This document shows positions 1 to 6,923 of a DNA stretch of 24,984 nt, in pieces (within the stretch, counting starts at the first letter, position 1; every line of letters begins with the position of its first letter). Made by a program: the position numbers and the translations under genes. The stretch spans positions 1 through 24,984 of IMG/VR virus record IMGVR_UViG_3300007539_000193; one strand, given 5' to 3'. The notes below the pieces were generated by a model that was not told the DNA's origin, did not search any database, and worked only from the letters and a program-made list of their open reading frames with translations. The stretch comes from a virus.

Positions 1-267
1 ATGAAAGGTATGAGCCAGAAAAGTGGGGACAAGCGCCCCACTAAATCTGGTGCTGGTATGACTGCTAAAGGTGTTGCGAAGTACAGACGAAATAACCCCG
101 GTAGTAAATTACAAACTGCAGTAACGGAGAAGAAGCCAACTGGAAAGAGAGCGTCTAGACGTAAGTCATATTGTGCACGTTCTGCTGGACAGATGAAGAA
201 GTTTCCAAAAGCTGCAAAAGACCCTAATTCAAGATTAAGACAAGCGCGGAAGCGCTGGAGGTGTTAG
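1..267 (+). CDS. Small basic marine-phage protein (DUF6321-like), 88 aa
   Basis: This gene encodes an 88-residue, strongly basic protein rich in Lys and Arg. It has an N-P-G-S-K-L motif at residues 32-37, an R-R-K-S-Y-C-A-R motif at 53-60 and a C-terminal K-D-P-N-S-R-L segment (73-79) ending in R-W-R-C, so its two cysteines are C58 and C88. This ordered set of motifs is one I recall from short proteins common in marine phages and cyanophages (I believe DUF6321; not checked). The role is unknown; the charge suggests nucleic-acid binding or packaging in the virion, which is inference. It begins at the first base of the window, so the start cannot be tested against upstream sequence. A strong ribosome site for the next gene (GGAGGTG, 257-263) lies inside its 3' end. 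Confidence 0.8.
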   Translation: MKGMSQKSGDKRPTKSGAGMTAKGVAKYRRNNPGSKLQTAVTEKKPTGKRASRRKSYCARSAGQMKKFPKAAKDPNSRLRQARKRWRC

Positions 268-270
268 AAA

Positions 271-849
271 ATGCCAAATGTAGGCGGAAAGAAATTCCCT
301 TATACCAAACAAGGTATGAAAGACGCTGAAGAAGCGAAAGATAAGATGGGCTACAAAAAAGGTGGCGATGTCAAAAAGAAGAAAAAGCGAGTAACTAGTA
401 AGGATAAAATAGCTAATCCCGCTGATGCGTCAAACAAAAAACAAGTTAAAATGGACTTGAATAAACGCATGGCCAACAAGAAGAAGCGTGAAGCTAAAGG
501 CGATAAGTTTGCGTCAGATGAACTGAAGTTCAATAGAACTGTGCCTCGCCAACTAGCACAAGAGCGAGCCGCAGGTAAAACTCGTCCAGATGGTGGGTCA
601 AGATTTAAGAGCAAAGGCCCTGAAGCCGCTATGAACAACACTAGTGCTCCTAAGCCACCAACTCCTGCACAGGCAGCTACTCCTATGCCTAGTCCGGGCG
701 CTGCTGCTGGTGGTATGGGTATGCCTCCTAAGAAGCCACCTATGCCTATGATGAAGAAAGGCGGTAAGGTTAAGAAGGCTAAGTCTGGTGGTAAGGTTCG
801 CGGTGCGGGCATTGCTAAAAAAGGCGTACGTAAGTGTAAGATGCGATAA
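271..849 (+). CDS. Lysine-rich phage protein with Pro/Met-rich linker, 192 aa
   Basis: This is a 192-residue, very basic protein of unknown function. The N-terminus (M-P-N-V-G-G-K-K-F-P-Y-T-K) is of a type I recall at the start of small marine-phage proteins. The middle is Lys-rich and helix-prone; residues about 125-163 are Pro/Ala/Met-rich and probably disordered; the end carries Gly-Lys clusters and closes with G-V-R-K-C-K-M-R. The start is supported by GGAGGTG at 257-263, seven bases upstream. Its stop overlaps the next ATG by one base (TAATG at 847-851), suggesting translational coupling. The composition fits a small packaged or scaffold-associated protein, but nothing in it identifies a fold. 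The long open frame on the opposite strand here is an artefact of its Lys-rich codons. Confidence 0.8.
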   Translation: MPNVGGKKFPYTKQGMKDAEEAKDKMGYKKGGDVKKKKKRVTSKDKIANPADASNKKQVKMDLNKRMANKKKREAKGDKFASDELKFNRTVPRQLAQERAAGKTRPDGGSRFKSKGPEAAMNNTSAPKPPTPAQAATPMPSPGAAAGGMGMPPKKPPMPMMKKGGKVKKAKSGGKVRGAGIAKKGVRKCKMR

Positions 850-989
850 TGCGCAGATACTATAAGAAAGGTGGTTCCGTAAAGGACGCATGCTACCATA
901 AGGTTAAGTCTCAATATAAGGTCTTTCCTTCTGCGTATGCGTCCGGCGCTATTGCTAAATGCCGTAAGAAGAAAGCGGGTAAAAAGTAA
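849..989 (+). CDS. Tiny conserved phage protein with paired cysteines, 46 aa
   Basis: This short gene fills the gap between its neighbours exactly, sharing one base with each (TAATG at 847-851 and at 987-991). The 46-residue product starts M-R-R-Y-Y-K-K-G-G and contains the segment D-A-C-Y-H-K-V-K-S-Q-Y-K-V-F-P-S-A-Y-A-S followed by G-A-I-A-K-C-R-K. The cysteines are C15 and C38. I recall nearly the same core (C-Y-x-K-V-K-x-R-Y-K-V-x-P-S-A-Y-A-S-G-A) in many marine phages, sometimes as a separate protein and sometimes inside larger ones, always without a known function. The basic residues and two cysteines would allow nucleic-acid or metal binding; that is inference. Its length puts it below common ORF cut-offs, so it is easily missed. 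Confidence 0.88.
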   Translation: MRRYYKKGGSVKDACYHKVKSQYKVFPSAYASGAIAKCRKKKAGKK

Positions 990-1291
990 TGCGTAGGTAC
1001 TACAAGTCTGGAGGTGGCGTTCGTAAAACTAAGAAGGGCGCTGCCTTAAAACGTTGGTTCAAGGAAGACTGGAAAGACGTTAGTACAGGCAAACCTTGTG
1101 GTAGAAAGAAAGGCGATGGACGCGGTACACCATACTGTCGTCCTAGCAAACGGATATCTTCTAAGACTCCTAAAACATCAGGCGAAATGTCTAGTGCAGA
1201 GAAGGCTAAGAAGGTAAGAGAAAAGAAAAATTTAGGACAACCTGCAGGTGCTCCACGCAGAGTCAAGTCACTAAAACGTAGAGGTAAGTAA
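989..1291 (+). CDS. Small basic phage protein (DUF5872-like), 100 aa
   Basis: This 100-residue basic protein begins M-R-R-Y-Y-K-S-G-G, echoing the gene before it. Residues 19-60 hold the recognisable core: A-L-K-R-W-F-K-E-D-W-K-D-V, then T-G-K-P-C-G-R-K-K-G-D, a P-Y-C-R-P-S-K-R segment and S-S-K-T-P-K-T, with C37 and C50 as the only cysteines. I recall this core from phage and giant-virus proteins labelled DUF5872 (label not checked); no biochemical function is known to me. The last 40 residues are Lys-rich and probably disordered. One base overlaps the previous stop, and the stop at 1289-1291 again forms TAATG with the next gene. An AGAGGT at about 1280-1285 provides the next gene's ribosome site. 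Confidence 0.85.
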   Translation: MRRYYKSGGGVRKTKKGAALKRWFKEDWKDVSTGKPCGRKKGDGRGTPYCRPSKRISSKTPKTSGEMSSAEKAKKVREKKNLGQPAGAPRRVKSLKRRGK

Positions 1292-1980
1292 TGGCTACAT
1301 CAGGTACTTCAACATTTTACATGGACTTCCCAGAGATTGCTGAGGAAGCGTGGGAACGTGCCGGACGTGAGATGCGTTCTGGGTATGACCTAAGAACAGC
1401 TAGAAGATCTATGAACTTGCTTACCATTGAGTGGGCGAACCGTGGTATTAATCTGTGGACTATAGCGGAAGACACAACTACCCTAGCAAAAGGGGACTTA
1501 GACTACTCTCTAAATAGCACTGCTATAGACGTTTTAGAAATAAACTTGCGTACAGATGATGGGGTGCAAGCCAAACAAAGAGATCTCCCCTTAACACGTA
1601 CCAGTGCGAGTGTTTACGCAGGTATTCCTAACAAGTTAACACAAGGTAGACCTACACAGGTTTGGATTGATCGACAGCTAGGTGGCCCTATTGCACACGT
1701 ATGGCCGGTACCAGATAAGGACTCTACCTACAAAATACATTACTTTTACCTAAGACGGATAGAAGACGCGGGTGAAGGTGGCTATACCCCGGACATGCCA
1801 TTTAGATTCTTACCTTGTCTAGTGGCTGGGTTAGCGTATTACATTGCTATGAAGACGCCCGAATTGTCTGACAGGGTAGTAATGTTAAAACAGATTTATG
1901 ATGAGCAGTTCCAGTTAGCTGCTGGTGAAGACAGAGAAAAGACTGCGGCTAGATTTGTACCACGTATTGGGTACCCATAA
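1291..1980 (+). CDS. Head-tail adaptor/neck-like structural protein, 229 aa
   Basis: A 229-residue mixed alpha/beta protein without signal peptide or membrane segment. Residues about 12-55 form a helical start (E-E-A-W-E-R-A-G-R-E, R-T-A-R-R-S-M-N-L-L, E-W-A-N-R-G-I-N-L-W). The middle has beta-type stretches with I-P-N-K-L-T-Q-G-R-P and V-W-P-V-P-D, and helices follow after F-L-P-C-L-V-A-G-L-A-Y-Y. I recall this order of motifs from a protein common in marine and other proteobacterial phages, generally placed among head-tail connection proteins, in the position of the adaptor or gatekeeper proteins of short-tailed phages. Its place before a zinc-motif protein and an SU10-type adaptor-like protein fits a neck module. 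The exact structural role is inferred from context. Confidence 0.8.
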   Translation: MATSGTSTFYMDFPEIAEEAWERAGREMRSGYDLRTARRSMNLLTIEWANRGINLWTIAEDTTTLAKGDLDYSLNSTAIDVLEINLRTDDGVQAKQRDLPLTRTSASVYAGIPNKLTQGRPTQVWIDRQLGGPIAHVWPVPDKDSTYKIHYFYLRRIEDAGEGGYTPDMPFRFLPCLVAGLAYYIAMKTPELSDRVVMLKQIYDEQFQLAAGEDREKTAARFVPRIGYP

Positions 1981-2321
1981 TGAGAAAGTTTGCTACTGGC
2001 AAAAAAGCGTTTGGCTTCTGTGATATATGCGGGTTTCGTGAAAAGTTACGAGACTTGAAGGAAGTTGTAGTTAAGCGTCAGGGCACAGGTTTACTGGCTT
2101 GTAGTTCGTGTTGGGATAAAGATCACCCACAAAACTTTCAGGGTGAGTATCCAGTCAATGATCCAGAGGCGTTACGTAACCCACGCCCAGATCAAAGTTT
2201 AAGTGCAGACTCAGCTGATACCAGTGCCCGAGCAGTAGATTGGGGTTGGAACCCAGTAGGTACAGGGCCTAATATGGCTATGGAAGTTAAAACAGGTACA
2301 GTTACGGTGACGGTAGAATAA
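1980..2321 (+). CDS. Four-cysteine zinc-binding-type phage protein, 113 aa
   Basis: This 113-residue protein carries two C-x-x-C pairs, C14/C17 (C-D-I-C-G-F) and C41/C44 (C-S-S-C-W-D), 23 residues apart, which is the arrangement of a zinc ribbon or treble-clef-like site. The second pair is followed by D-K-D-H-P-Q-N-F-Q-G-E-Y-P-V and D-P-E-A-L-R-N-P-R-P-D, a tail I recall from small proteins sitting beside neck genes in marine phages. The last 40 residues are polar and probably extended. It starts one base inside the previous stop (TAATG) and is followed after one base by the next gene, so the three neck-region genes are probably translated together. Zinc binding is inferred from the cysteine spacing; a structural role in the neck is inferred from position. 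Confidence 0.8.
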   Translation: MRKFATGKKAFGFCDICGFREKLRDLKEVVVKRQGTGLLACSSCWDKDHPQNFQGEYPVNDPEALRNPRPDQSLSADSADTSARAVDWGWNPVGTGPNMAMEVKTGTVTVTVE

Positions 2322-2322
2322 T

Positions 2323-3057
2323 ATGGCTATGACATACGACGAATTAAAAGAAAACGTACAAGACATCACTGAGATGACTTTTTCTCCTGCGCAGCTATCT
2401 ATGTTTACGAAACAAGCTGAGCAAAAGATTTATGGGTTTATCAAAGATTTACCCCTACTAAAAAAAGCGACGAACCCCGTAAGCTATAACGGCACTGTAA
2501 GTTATACTTTACCGGCTGACTGCTTGTATGTGCACGTTGTATATCAACAGCTTGCTTCTGGCACTAGAGTACCATTAATCCCAAAATCGGTGCAGTTTAT
2601 GCGTGAAGCGTATCCTGAAAGCCCAGAGAGCACGCTTACGGACAACAAGTTAAAATACTACGCTCTCACCAATAGTTTCAGTAACAACGAAGCTGGAGCG
2701 CGTTTAGAACTAGAGACTGCCCCTAGGTTTAATGCTACTATTACTATTGTATTCGAGTACCAATACCAACCACTTTCTATAGTAGACATTAACCCTTCTA
2801 CAAGCCAGCAACAACCTTGGTTAGGCGTAAACTACGATTCAGCGTTATTAAATGCTACTTTAGTGGAAGCTGCACGGTTTATGAAAGCAGAGCCAGACAT
2901 CATTCAGTTATATGAACAACAGTTCGTAGTATCCCTGCAACCATTAGTTGATACTGTAAATGTTAAATTAAAACAAGATTCATTTAGACCGAGGTCAGCT
3001 CCAGCACAACCTTTGACTGTACCTGCTCCTGCACAACCACCACAGAGAGAGGGGTAA
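2323..3057 (+). CDS. Phage adaptor-like structural protein (SU10 adaptor type), 244 aa
   Basis: The 244-residue product has an N-terminal helical segment (about 5-45, with M-T-Y-D-E-L-K and A-E-Q-K-I-Y-G-F-I-K), a central beta-rich part (about 50-160, including V-S-Y-T-L-P-A-D-C), a helical segment (about 165-215, with A-L-L-N-A-T-L-V-E-A-A-R-F-M) and a Pro/Ala/Gln-rich end. This layout resembles adaptor proteins of short-tailed phages such as SU10 that dock on the portal; the resemblance is from memory. No signal peptide or membrane segment is present. The start may be the ATG at 2323 or the one at 2329; no strong ribosome site separates them. It is the last neck-like gene before the tail or appendage genes. 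Confidence 0.75.
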   Translation: MAMTYDELKENVQDITEMTFSPAQLSMFTKQAEQKIYGFIKDLPLLKKATNPVSYNGTVSYTLPADCLYVHVVYQQLASGTRVPLIPKSVQFMREAYPESPESTLTDNKLKYYALTNSFSNNEAGARLELETAPRFNATITIVFEYQYQPLSIVDINPSTSQQQPWLGVNYDSALLNATLVEAARFMKAEPDIIQLYEQQFVVSLQPLVDTVNVKLKQDSFRPRSAPAQPLTVPAPAQPPQREG

Positions 3058-3060
3058 TAA

Positions 3061-3483
3061 ATGGCCATTACACAAGTATTATGTACATCATTTAAGAAAG
3101 AGCTACTAGAGGGCACACATGATTTTAGCTCTCAGAATTTTAAGATAGCCTTGTATACTAGCGCTGCTACGTTAAATGCGGACACTACTGTGTATTCTAC
3201 AGATAATGAAGTATCTGGCGCAGGGTATACTGCGGGTGGGTATGCGCTTACAAGAATAAATCCTTCTAGCGGTGATGGTGTAGGTTTTACCGGTTTTGAG
3301 GACGCTACTTGGGCAAGTAGTAGTTTTACGGCTAGAGGTGCATTAATATATAATACTACCGGCGATAACAATAGAGCTGTCATGGTATTAGACTTTGGCG
3401 ACGATAAAACAAGCAATAACAGTACGTTTACAGTTGGTATGCCAGCTAATACGTCTACTGCAGCACTTATAAGGATTACATAA
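3061..3483 (+). CDS. Small virion-type beta protein, 140 aa
   Basis: A 140-residue protein beginning M-A-I-T-Q-V-L-C-T-S-F-K-K-E-L-L-E-G, followed by F-K-I-A-L-Y-T and a series of Gly/Ser/Thr-rich beta-type stretches. This opening is typical, from memory, of a conserved virion-associated protein of marine phages next to fibre genes; I know no experimentally assigned role. The start is well supported by the purine-rich AGAGAGGGG just before the TAATAA that precedes the ATG. It overlaps the next gene by one base as TAATG (3481-3485), and an AAGG at 3471-3474 in its last codons would serve as the ribosome site for that gene. It could be a fibre or decoration subunit; that is inference from composition and position. 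Confidence 0.75.
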   Translation: MAITQVLCTSFKKELLEGTHDFSSQNFKIALYTSAATLNADTTVYSTDNEVSGAGYTAGGYALTRINPSSGDGVGFTGFEDATWASSSFTARGALIYNTTGDNNRAVMVLDFGDDKTSNNSTFTVGMPANTSTAALIRIT

Positions 3484-4844
3484 TGAGTACATCATACACA
3501 GGCACACTTAAATTCGGTAAGCCCGCCGCAGGTGATACTGGCTGGGGTAATACAGTAAACAACGAAGTTACTGATATGGTGGAAGAAGCCATTGCAGGTA
3601 TGGCTACTATCAACACTTGGGGTCAGGGCAGTGACGCAGCTAACACACATACTTTAACAGAGGCAAACGGCACTACTTCTGAAGCACGAGCTGCTATACT
3701 TAGGTTAACCGATACTAGCAGTCAGATAGCCACGGATGCTACGGGCATAGTAATCGTACCTGCTAGCAGTAAGACGTATTGTGTTATTAACGAGACAGGG
3801 CATGACGTAACAGTAAAAACTGCTAGCGGTACAGGCGTTACAATACCTACAGCAGTGCAAGATAACGTTGTTTGTAATGGTACTAATGTTGATGAGCAGA
3901 CTAATTTTTCGTCTGCAATGCTTATGCATACTGCCACTATAGACAACTTGAAGATAACTGCAGGTGGTCAGGCGATAACAGGGTTTCTTGACCAAGACGA
4001 CATGGCTGGTAATTCTGCAACGTCAGTAGCCTCACAACAGTCAATCAAAGCATACGTAGACAATAATGGTTCATTTTTCTACCCGATAGAGGCGCTTGAA
4101 TGGAGTAATGTTAACGAAGCTAGCCTAGCAACTGAAACCCCCTACATATTGGCTGGTTCTAGCTACACAAAAATAGCCTCGTTTAGTGTGCCGGGAAACA
4201 GTGACACAGACTTTCATGTTCTGGATTTGGGGGTGGCTTTTACTGTAATGATCTCTAGCTCCACTACTAACCCAAATATTACCTTTAAAATAATTAAGAA
4301 GTCAAAAGTAGCCACAGGCGCAGTTTTGGGCGCTATAACTGTAGCTCCTGCAAAAGTTAACGGTGTGGCTGGTAATTATTACTATCAGTTTTCTATTGCT
4401 GGAGACCAACGTCAGAAGTTGGGCCACGCAATTAAAATATGGGGCAATAACTCTCCCACGAATTCTACCACTCCTAGAAGCATAGAAAGTTTTTCTTATG
4501 ACTCAGGAAATGACCGCACTGACATAGTGTTTGGACAAATTACTCCAGATACTACGCTGACTAGCTTGGGTGTTGGAGATAATGTGTACTACGCTACTGA
4601 TGGTTGGAACACGGTGGGGGATGAAGTTCTCATACAAAGAGAGTATCAAATTACCTACGATCCCGACGCAGACGCTTCATTTTTTAGTCCACAGTCATCG
4701 GAACAAGCGTTTAACTTCCCAACTGCAATCGTTAAAAACAGCGATACCGCAGCCACGGAATTTGAAGTATATGCAAAAGCAACTAATGGTACGGTCAGAG
4801 CAAGAAAAGTGTTTGGTACATCCAAAAACATTAGGAGAGGCTAG
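3483..4844 (+). CDS. Tail fibre/appendage-like protein, 453 aa
   Basis: This 453-residue protein has features of tail-fibre proteins. Its opening, G-T-L-K-F-G-K-P-A-A-G-D-T-G-W-G (about 7-22), is a short motif I recall near the N-termini of marine phage fibre proteins. The region to about 150 is Thr/Ala/Gly-rich beta repeat-like sequence. A segment T-S-V-A-S-Q-Q-S-I-K-A-Y-V-D at about 180-193 is a common hinge-like motif in phage appendages. The C-terminal half (about 200-453) is a distinct beta-rich domain with several aromatic residues, likely the host-variable tip. No cysteine-rich, membrane or enzyme motif was seen. It ends two bases before the next ATG. A second fibre-like gene lies at 10016, so this one may form a different appendage. 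Confidence 0.75.
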   Translation: MSTSYTGTLKFGKPAAGDTGWGNTVNNEVTDMVEEAIAGMATINTWGQGSDAANTHTLTEANGTTSEARAAILRLTDTSSQIATDATGIVIVPASSKTYCVINETGHDVTVKTASGTGVTIPTAVQDNVVCNGTNVDEQTNFSSAMLMHTATIDNLKITAGGQAITGFLDQDDMAGNSATSVASQQSIKAYVDNNGSFFYPIEALEWSNVNEASLATETPYILAGSSYTKIASFSVPGNSDTDFHVLDLGVAFTVMISSSTTNPNITFKIIKKSKVATGAVLGAITVAPAKVNGVAGNYYYQFSIAGDQRQKLGHAIKIWGNNSPTNSTTPRSIESFSYDSGNDRTDIVFGQITPDTTLTSLGVGDNVYYATDGWNTVGDEVLIQREYQITYDPDADASFFSPQSSEQAFNFPTAIVKNSDTAATEFEVYAKATNGTVRARKVFGTSKNIRRG

Positions 4845-4846
4845 TC

Positions 4847-5053
4847 ATGGATACGAATAAAGAAGCCCTACTTAAACTAGAAGCCCATGAAAGAGAGTGT
4901 GCGGCTAGGATGGAAAACATACAATATCAACTAGATACTGTAGACAAGCGTTTAGATCAGGGTATGCATAAGTTTAGAAGTATTGAACGTTTGTTGTGGC
5001 TTCTTTTTCCAGTAATTTTAGGGGCAGACGCAATTGCTCAGAATTTACTTTAA
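4847..5053 (+). CDS. Small coiled-coil membrane protein, 68 aa
   Basis: The 68-residue product has a charged, helical N-terminal part (about 5-45, with heptad-like E-x-x-x-R-E-C-A-A-R-M-E-N-I-Q-Y-Q-L-D spacing) and one hydrophobic C-terminal segment (about 49-66, L-L-W-L-L-F-P-V-I-L-G-A). This layout resembles small phage proteins of the XhlA/hemolysin type that assist holins, but similarity is only in topology. The ATG is preceded by AGGAGAGG at 4833-4840, six bases away, one of the best ribosome sites in the window, marking the start of the envelope and lysis module. The 3' end overlaps the next gene by 20 bases, where that gene uses TTG. A role in lysis or membrane anchoring is inference. 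Confidence 0.75.
   Translation: MDTNKEALLKLEAHERECAARMENIQYQLDTVDKRLDQGMHKFRSIERLLWLLFPVILGADAIAQNLL
5020..5024 (+). promoter_or_regulatory. Ribosome site supporting a TTG start at 5034
   Basis: AGGGG lies nine bases upstream of TTG 5034, inside the previous gene. It supports the TTG start of the secreted protein, because translation from 5034 gives a complete signal peptide and no ATG is available near it. Confidence 0.55.
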
Positions 5054-5663
5054 AGTTTGTTTACTATTATTTACATCAGTTGCTATAGCAAACCAGCAAG
5101 ATGGATCACTAAATACATATAATGGTGATGGTAGTAGCGTAAATAGTAATAACAACACGGAAGACAAGTCAGTATCTAATACATATAACGGTGCAGGATC
5201 TAGTAGTGAAATGCCTGTAGGAAGTGCGATTAGTCCTAGTTACATGAGTAATGGCATGGACACTTGTCTAAAAGGTGCAGGAGGGTCATTACAGACTGTA
5301 GGTGTTGGAATCAGTAGTGGTAGTTATGATGTTGACCCTGAATGTAACAGACGTAGAGACGCTAAAGTATTATCTGATTTGAACATGAAAGTGGCTGCTG
5401 TAGCTAGAATGTGTCAGTCAGTAGATGTGTGGAAAGCTATGTTTATATCAGGTACGCCATGCCCTATATTGTCAAATGGTAAGCTGATTGTAGGTAAAAG
5501 AGCTTTCCTTATAATGAAAATGAATCCTGAAACTTACATACCAGACTACGGTAAAAAGACAAAGGAGTGGTACAATACAATTCTAAAGATAGGAGAAAGC
5601 GTCGATGATGAAGAAGAAGATATTAGCTCTATTAGTGATAGGTTCCGCAGCTCACTCAAGTGA
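5034..5663 (+). CDS. Secreted, Cys-containing marine-phage protein, 209 aa (TTG start)
   Basis: The product has a clear signal peptide: a basic start, a hydrophobic core (about 8-16) and an A-I-A cleavage site after residue 19. The mature part begins with Asn/Ser/Gly-rich sequence with N-T-Y-N-G twice (27-31 and 49-53), then A-I-S-P-S-Y-M-S-N-G, a C-N-R-R-R-D-A-K segment, V-A-A-V-A-R-M-C and G-T-P-C-P-I-L. The four mature-region cysteines could form disulfides in the periplasm. I recall this family from marine phages, where it sits near lysis genes without a known function. The start is TTG, chosen because it alone yields the signal peptide and has AGGGG upstream. Its 3' end overlaps the next gene by 59 bases in another frame. 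A periplasmic role in lysis or superinfection exclusion is possible but unproven. Confidence 0.8.
   Translation: MLRIYFKVCLLLFTSVAIANQQDGSLNTYNGDGSSVNSNNNTEDKSVSNTYNGAGSSSEMPVGSAISPSYMSNGMDTCLKGAGGSLQTVGVGISSGSYDVDPECNRRRDAKVLSDLNMKVAAVARMCQSVDVWKAMFISGTPCPILSNGKLIVGKRAFLIMKMNPETYIPDYGKKTKEWYNTILKIGESVDDEEEDISSISDRFRSSLK
5591..5595 (+). promoter_or_regulatory. Ribosome site (AGGAG) deciding start 5605
   Basis: AGGAG lies nine bases before ATG 5605 and twelve before ATG 5608, within the end of the upstream gene. The spacing favours 5605, which also leaves three lysines before the signal-peptide core. Confidence 0.6.
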
Positions 5664-6438
5664 GTTGGATAATTTAATCAATGCGTCATCTGCGATTGTA
5701 GATCAAATTGATAGTGGAATTGCGTATGTTGGTTCTGCCACTGAGTATTCTTATCTTGGTACTTCTATGTCTGATGGCAGTGTTTCAGAGTCCGCGCATA
5801 TCACCACCGAACAGATTCAAGCATACAATGATGCTCTTTTTAATATGGCTAGTTACATGCCTTATGGTGATGTCCAGTCTGTCCTAAACGAACGTGCTGA
5901 AACTGAACTTGAGCTTATGGATCAAGCAGTGGATGTGTTTACCGAAGCTGTTGTAGAGATGGTACAAGTGGTGCAAGTAGCTGAGGTAGCGGAAGCTGCG
6001 GCCACTCCAGATGAAGAAGCGGCTGTACAAGACTTTGTGGCTGATAACCAAGAAATACTAACTATTACCCAAGAAGAAGTTAATACTTATAACCAGTCTA
6101 TAGATGACATTGAGACGCACGCTAACAACGCTAGTGCTTTTATTGCCGTTGCCGAAAACGCTGATGCGGTAGATTTCTTACAACAAGGTGCTGAGAACAA
6201 CAACACTACAGCTGAGCAAGCCACCCTATCTTACAATGCTAACCAAAAATGGGTAACTATGCAGTGGGCAGGTACAAACAATGGTACAGCAGTATTGCTA
6301 GACGGCACTGATGCTTTTGGTTTAGATTTATATGTTACTAGTACGGACATACTAGTTGCTGGGCAAGAGTCAGAATACTACCTAACGGGCCCTACAGCGC
6401 AAGGTTATGAGTGCTTTATGACTGGAGAATGTGAGTAA
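5605..6438 (+). CDS. Secreted acidic helical phage protein, 277 aa
   Basis: The 277-residue product starts M-M-K-K-K-I-L-A-L-L-V-I-G-S-A-A-H-S-S, a signal peptide with likely cleavage around residues 16-18. No lipobox cysteine follows, so it is not a lipoprotein. The mature chain is acidic and helical (about 20-190, rich in Glu, Ala, Val and Gln, with V-D-Q-I-D-S-G-I and T-P-D-E-E-A-A-V), and the last 70 residues are beta-like with aromatic residues and a C-x5-C pair near the end. I recall a similar protein beside the preceding one in marine phages. The 59-base overlap between the two secreted genes is unusual among these tightly packed genes. Function unknown; it may act in the periplasm or be a virion protein exported for assembly. 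Confidence 0.78.
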   Translation: MMKKKILALLVIGSAAHSSELDNLINASSAIVDQIDSGIAYVGSATEYSYLGTSMSDGSVSESAHITTEQIQAYNDALFNMASYMPYGDVQSVLNERAETELELMDQAVDVFTEAVVEMVQVVQVAEVAEAAATPDEEAAVQDFVADNQEILTITQEEVNTYNQSIDDIETHANNASAFIAVAENADAVDFLQQGAENNNTTAEQATLSYNANQKWVTMQWAGTNNGTAVLLDGTDAFGLDLYVTSTDILVAGQESEYYLTGPTAQGYECFMTGECE

Positions 6439-6914
6439 TGGGTATTGAAGATAGTGAACTAACTATTGGTGGTCAGACGTTCAAAGGAGCGTGGATTGCT
6501 GTAGTATTAGCTATTGGTTCTACTATTGGTGGTGGTGTATGGACAGCAAGTAGTTTGTACTCTAGACTAGAGTCTGTGGAAGCTAGAGTAATACCTGATG
6601 TAGCGCCTATTGAAGAGAAAATATCTCTTATTGAGACGCAGTTAGAAGATAACAATGTATCTCAGTTACAAGGTAAACTAGCTGAATTAGGTACTAACTT
6701 AGTTACCATCAAAGATAATTACGCAAAGATGTTAGAGTTCAAAGAGGAAATAGCTGAACTAAAACAAAAAGTAACTCAAATGGAAACTGTAGTACAAAAA
6801 GCTGAGTTAGTTACAGAAGAAATAAAAGAATTTGAGGATGACGTAAAGGTAGTTAAGAAAGAGATTCAAGATCTCTGGGACGGTATGGACTACTTATCTA
6901 ACCCTCTAAAGTGA
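6438..6914 (+). CDS. Membrane-anchored coiled-coil protein (spanin-like topology), 158 aa
   Basis: A 158-residue protein with a short polar N-terminus, one hydrophobic segment at about 17-37 (G-A-W-I-A-V-V-L-A-I-G-S-T-I-G-G-G-V) and a long charged helical part from about 40 to 150 with heptad-like Leu/Ile/Val spacing. This is the topology of an inner-membrane protein with a periplasmic coiled coil, as in i-spanins, and its place just before the holin and endolysin fits that. No lipoprotein partner with a lipobox was found nearby, so a two-component spanin pair is not shown. It could instead be a generic membrane-anchored phage protein. One base overlaps the previous gene (TAATG, 6436-6440). 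Confidence 0.75.
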   Translation: MGIEDSELTIGGQTFKGAWIAVVLAIGSTIGGGVWTASSLYSRLESVEARVIPDVAPIEEKISLIETQLEDNNVSQLQGKLAELGTNLVTIKDNYAKMLEFKEEIAELKQKVTQMETVVQKAELVTEEIKEFEDDVKVVKKEIQDLWDGMDYLSNPLK

Positions 6915-6923
6915 GGTATATAT

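Noticed and set aside
351-914. 187-residue hydrophobic-looking minus-strand frame
   Set aside because: It is the reverse complement of Lys-rich codons in the 192-residue basic protein (AAG and AAA read as CTT and TTT), so the apparent Leu/Phe membrane segments are artefacts.
4570-4860. 96-residue + strand frame overlapping the fibre gene end
   Set aside because: It is an alternative frame of the 453-residue fibre-like gene, has no ribosome site or recognisable content and conflicts with the real gene in the same place.
5605-5680. Outer-membrane spanin lipoprotein inside or overlapping the upstream gene
   Set aside because: The overlap with the upstream gene suggested a nested spanin pair, but the signal peptide has no cysteine at the cleavage site and the protein is much longer than an o-spanin.
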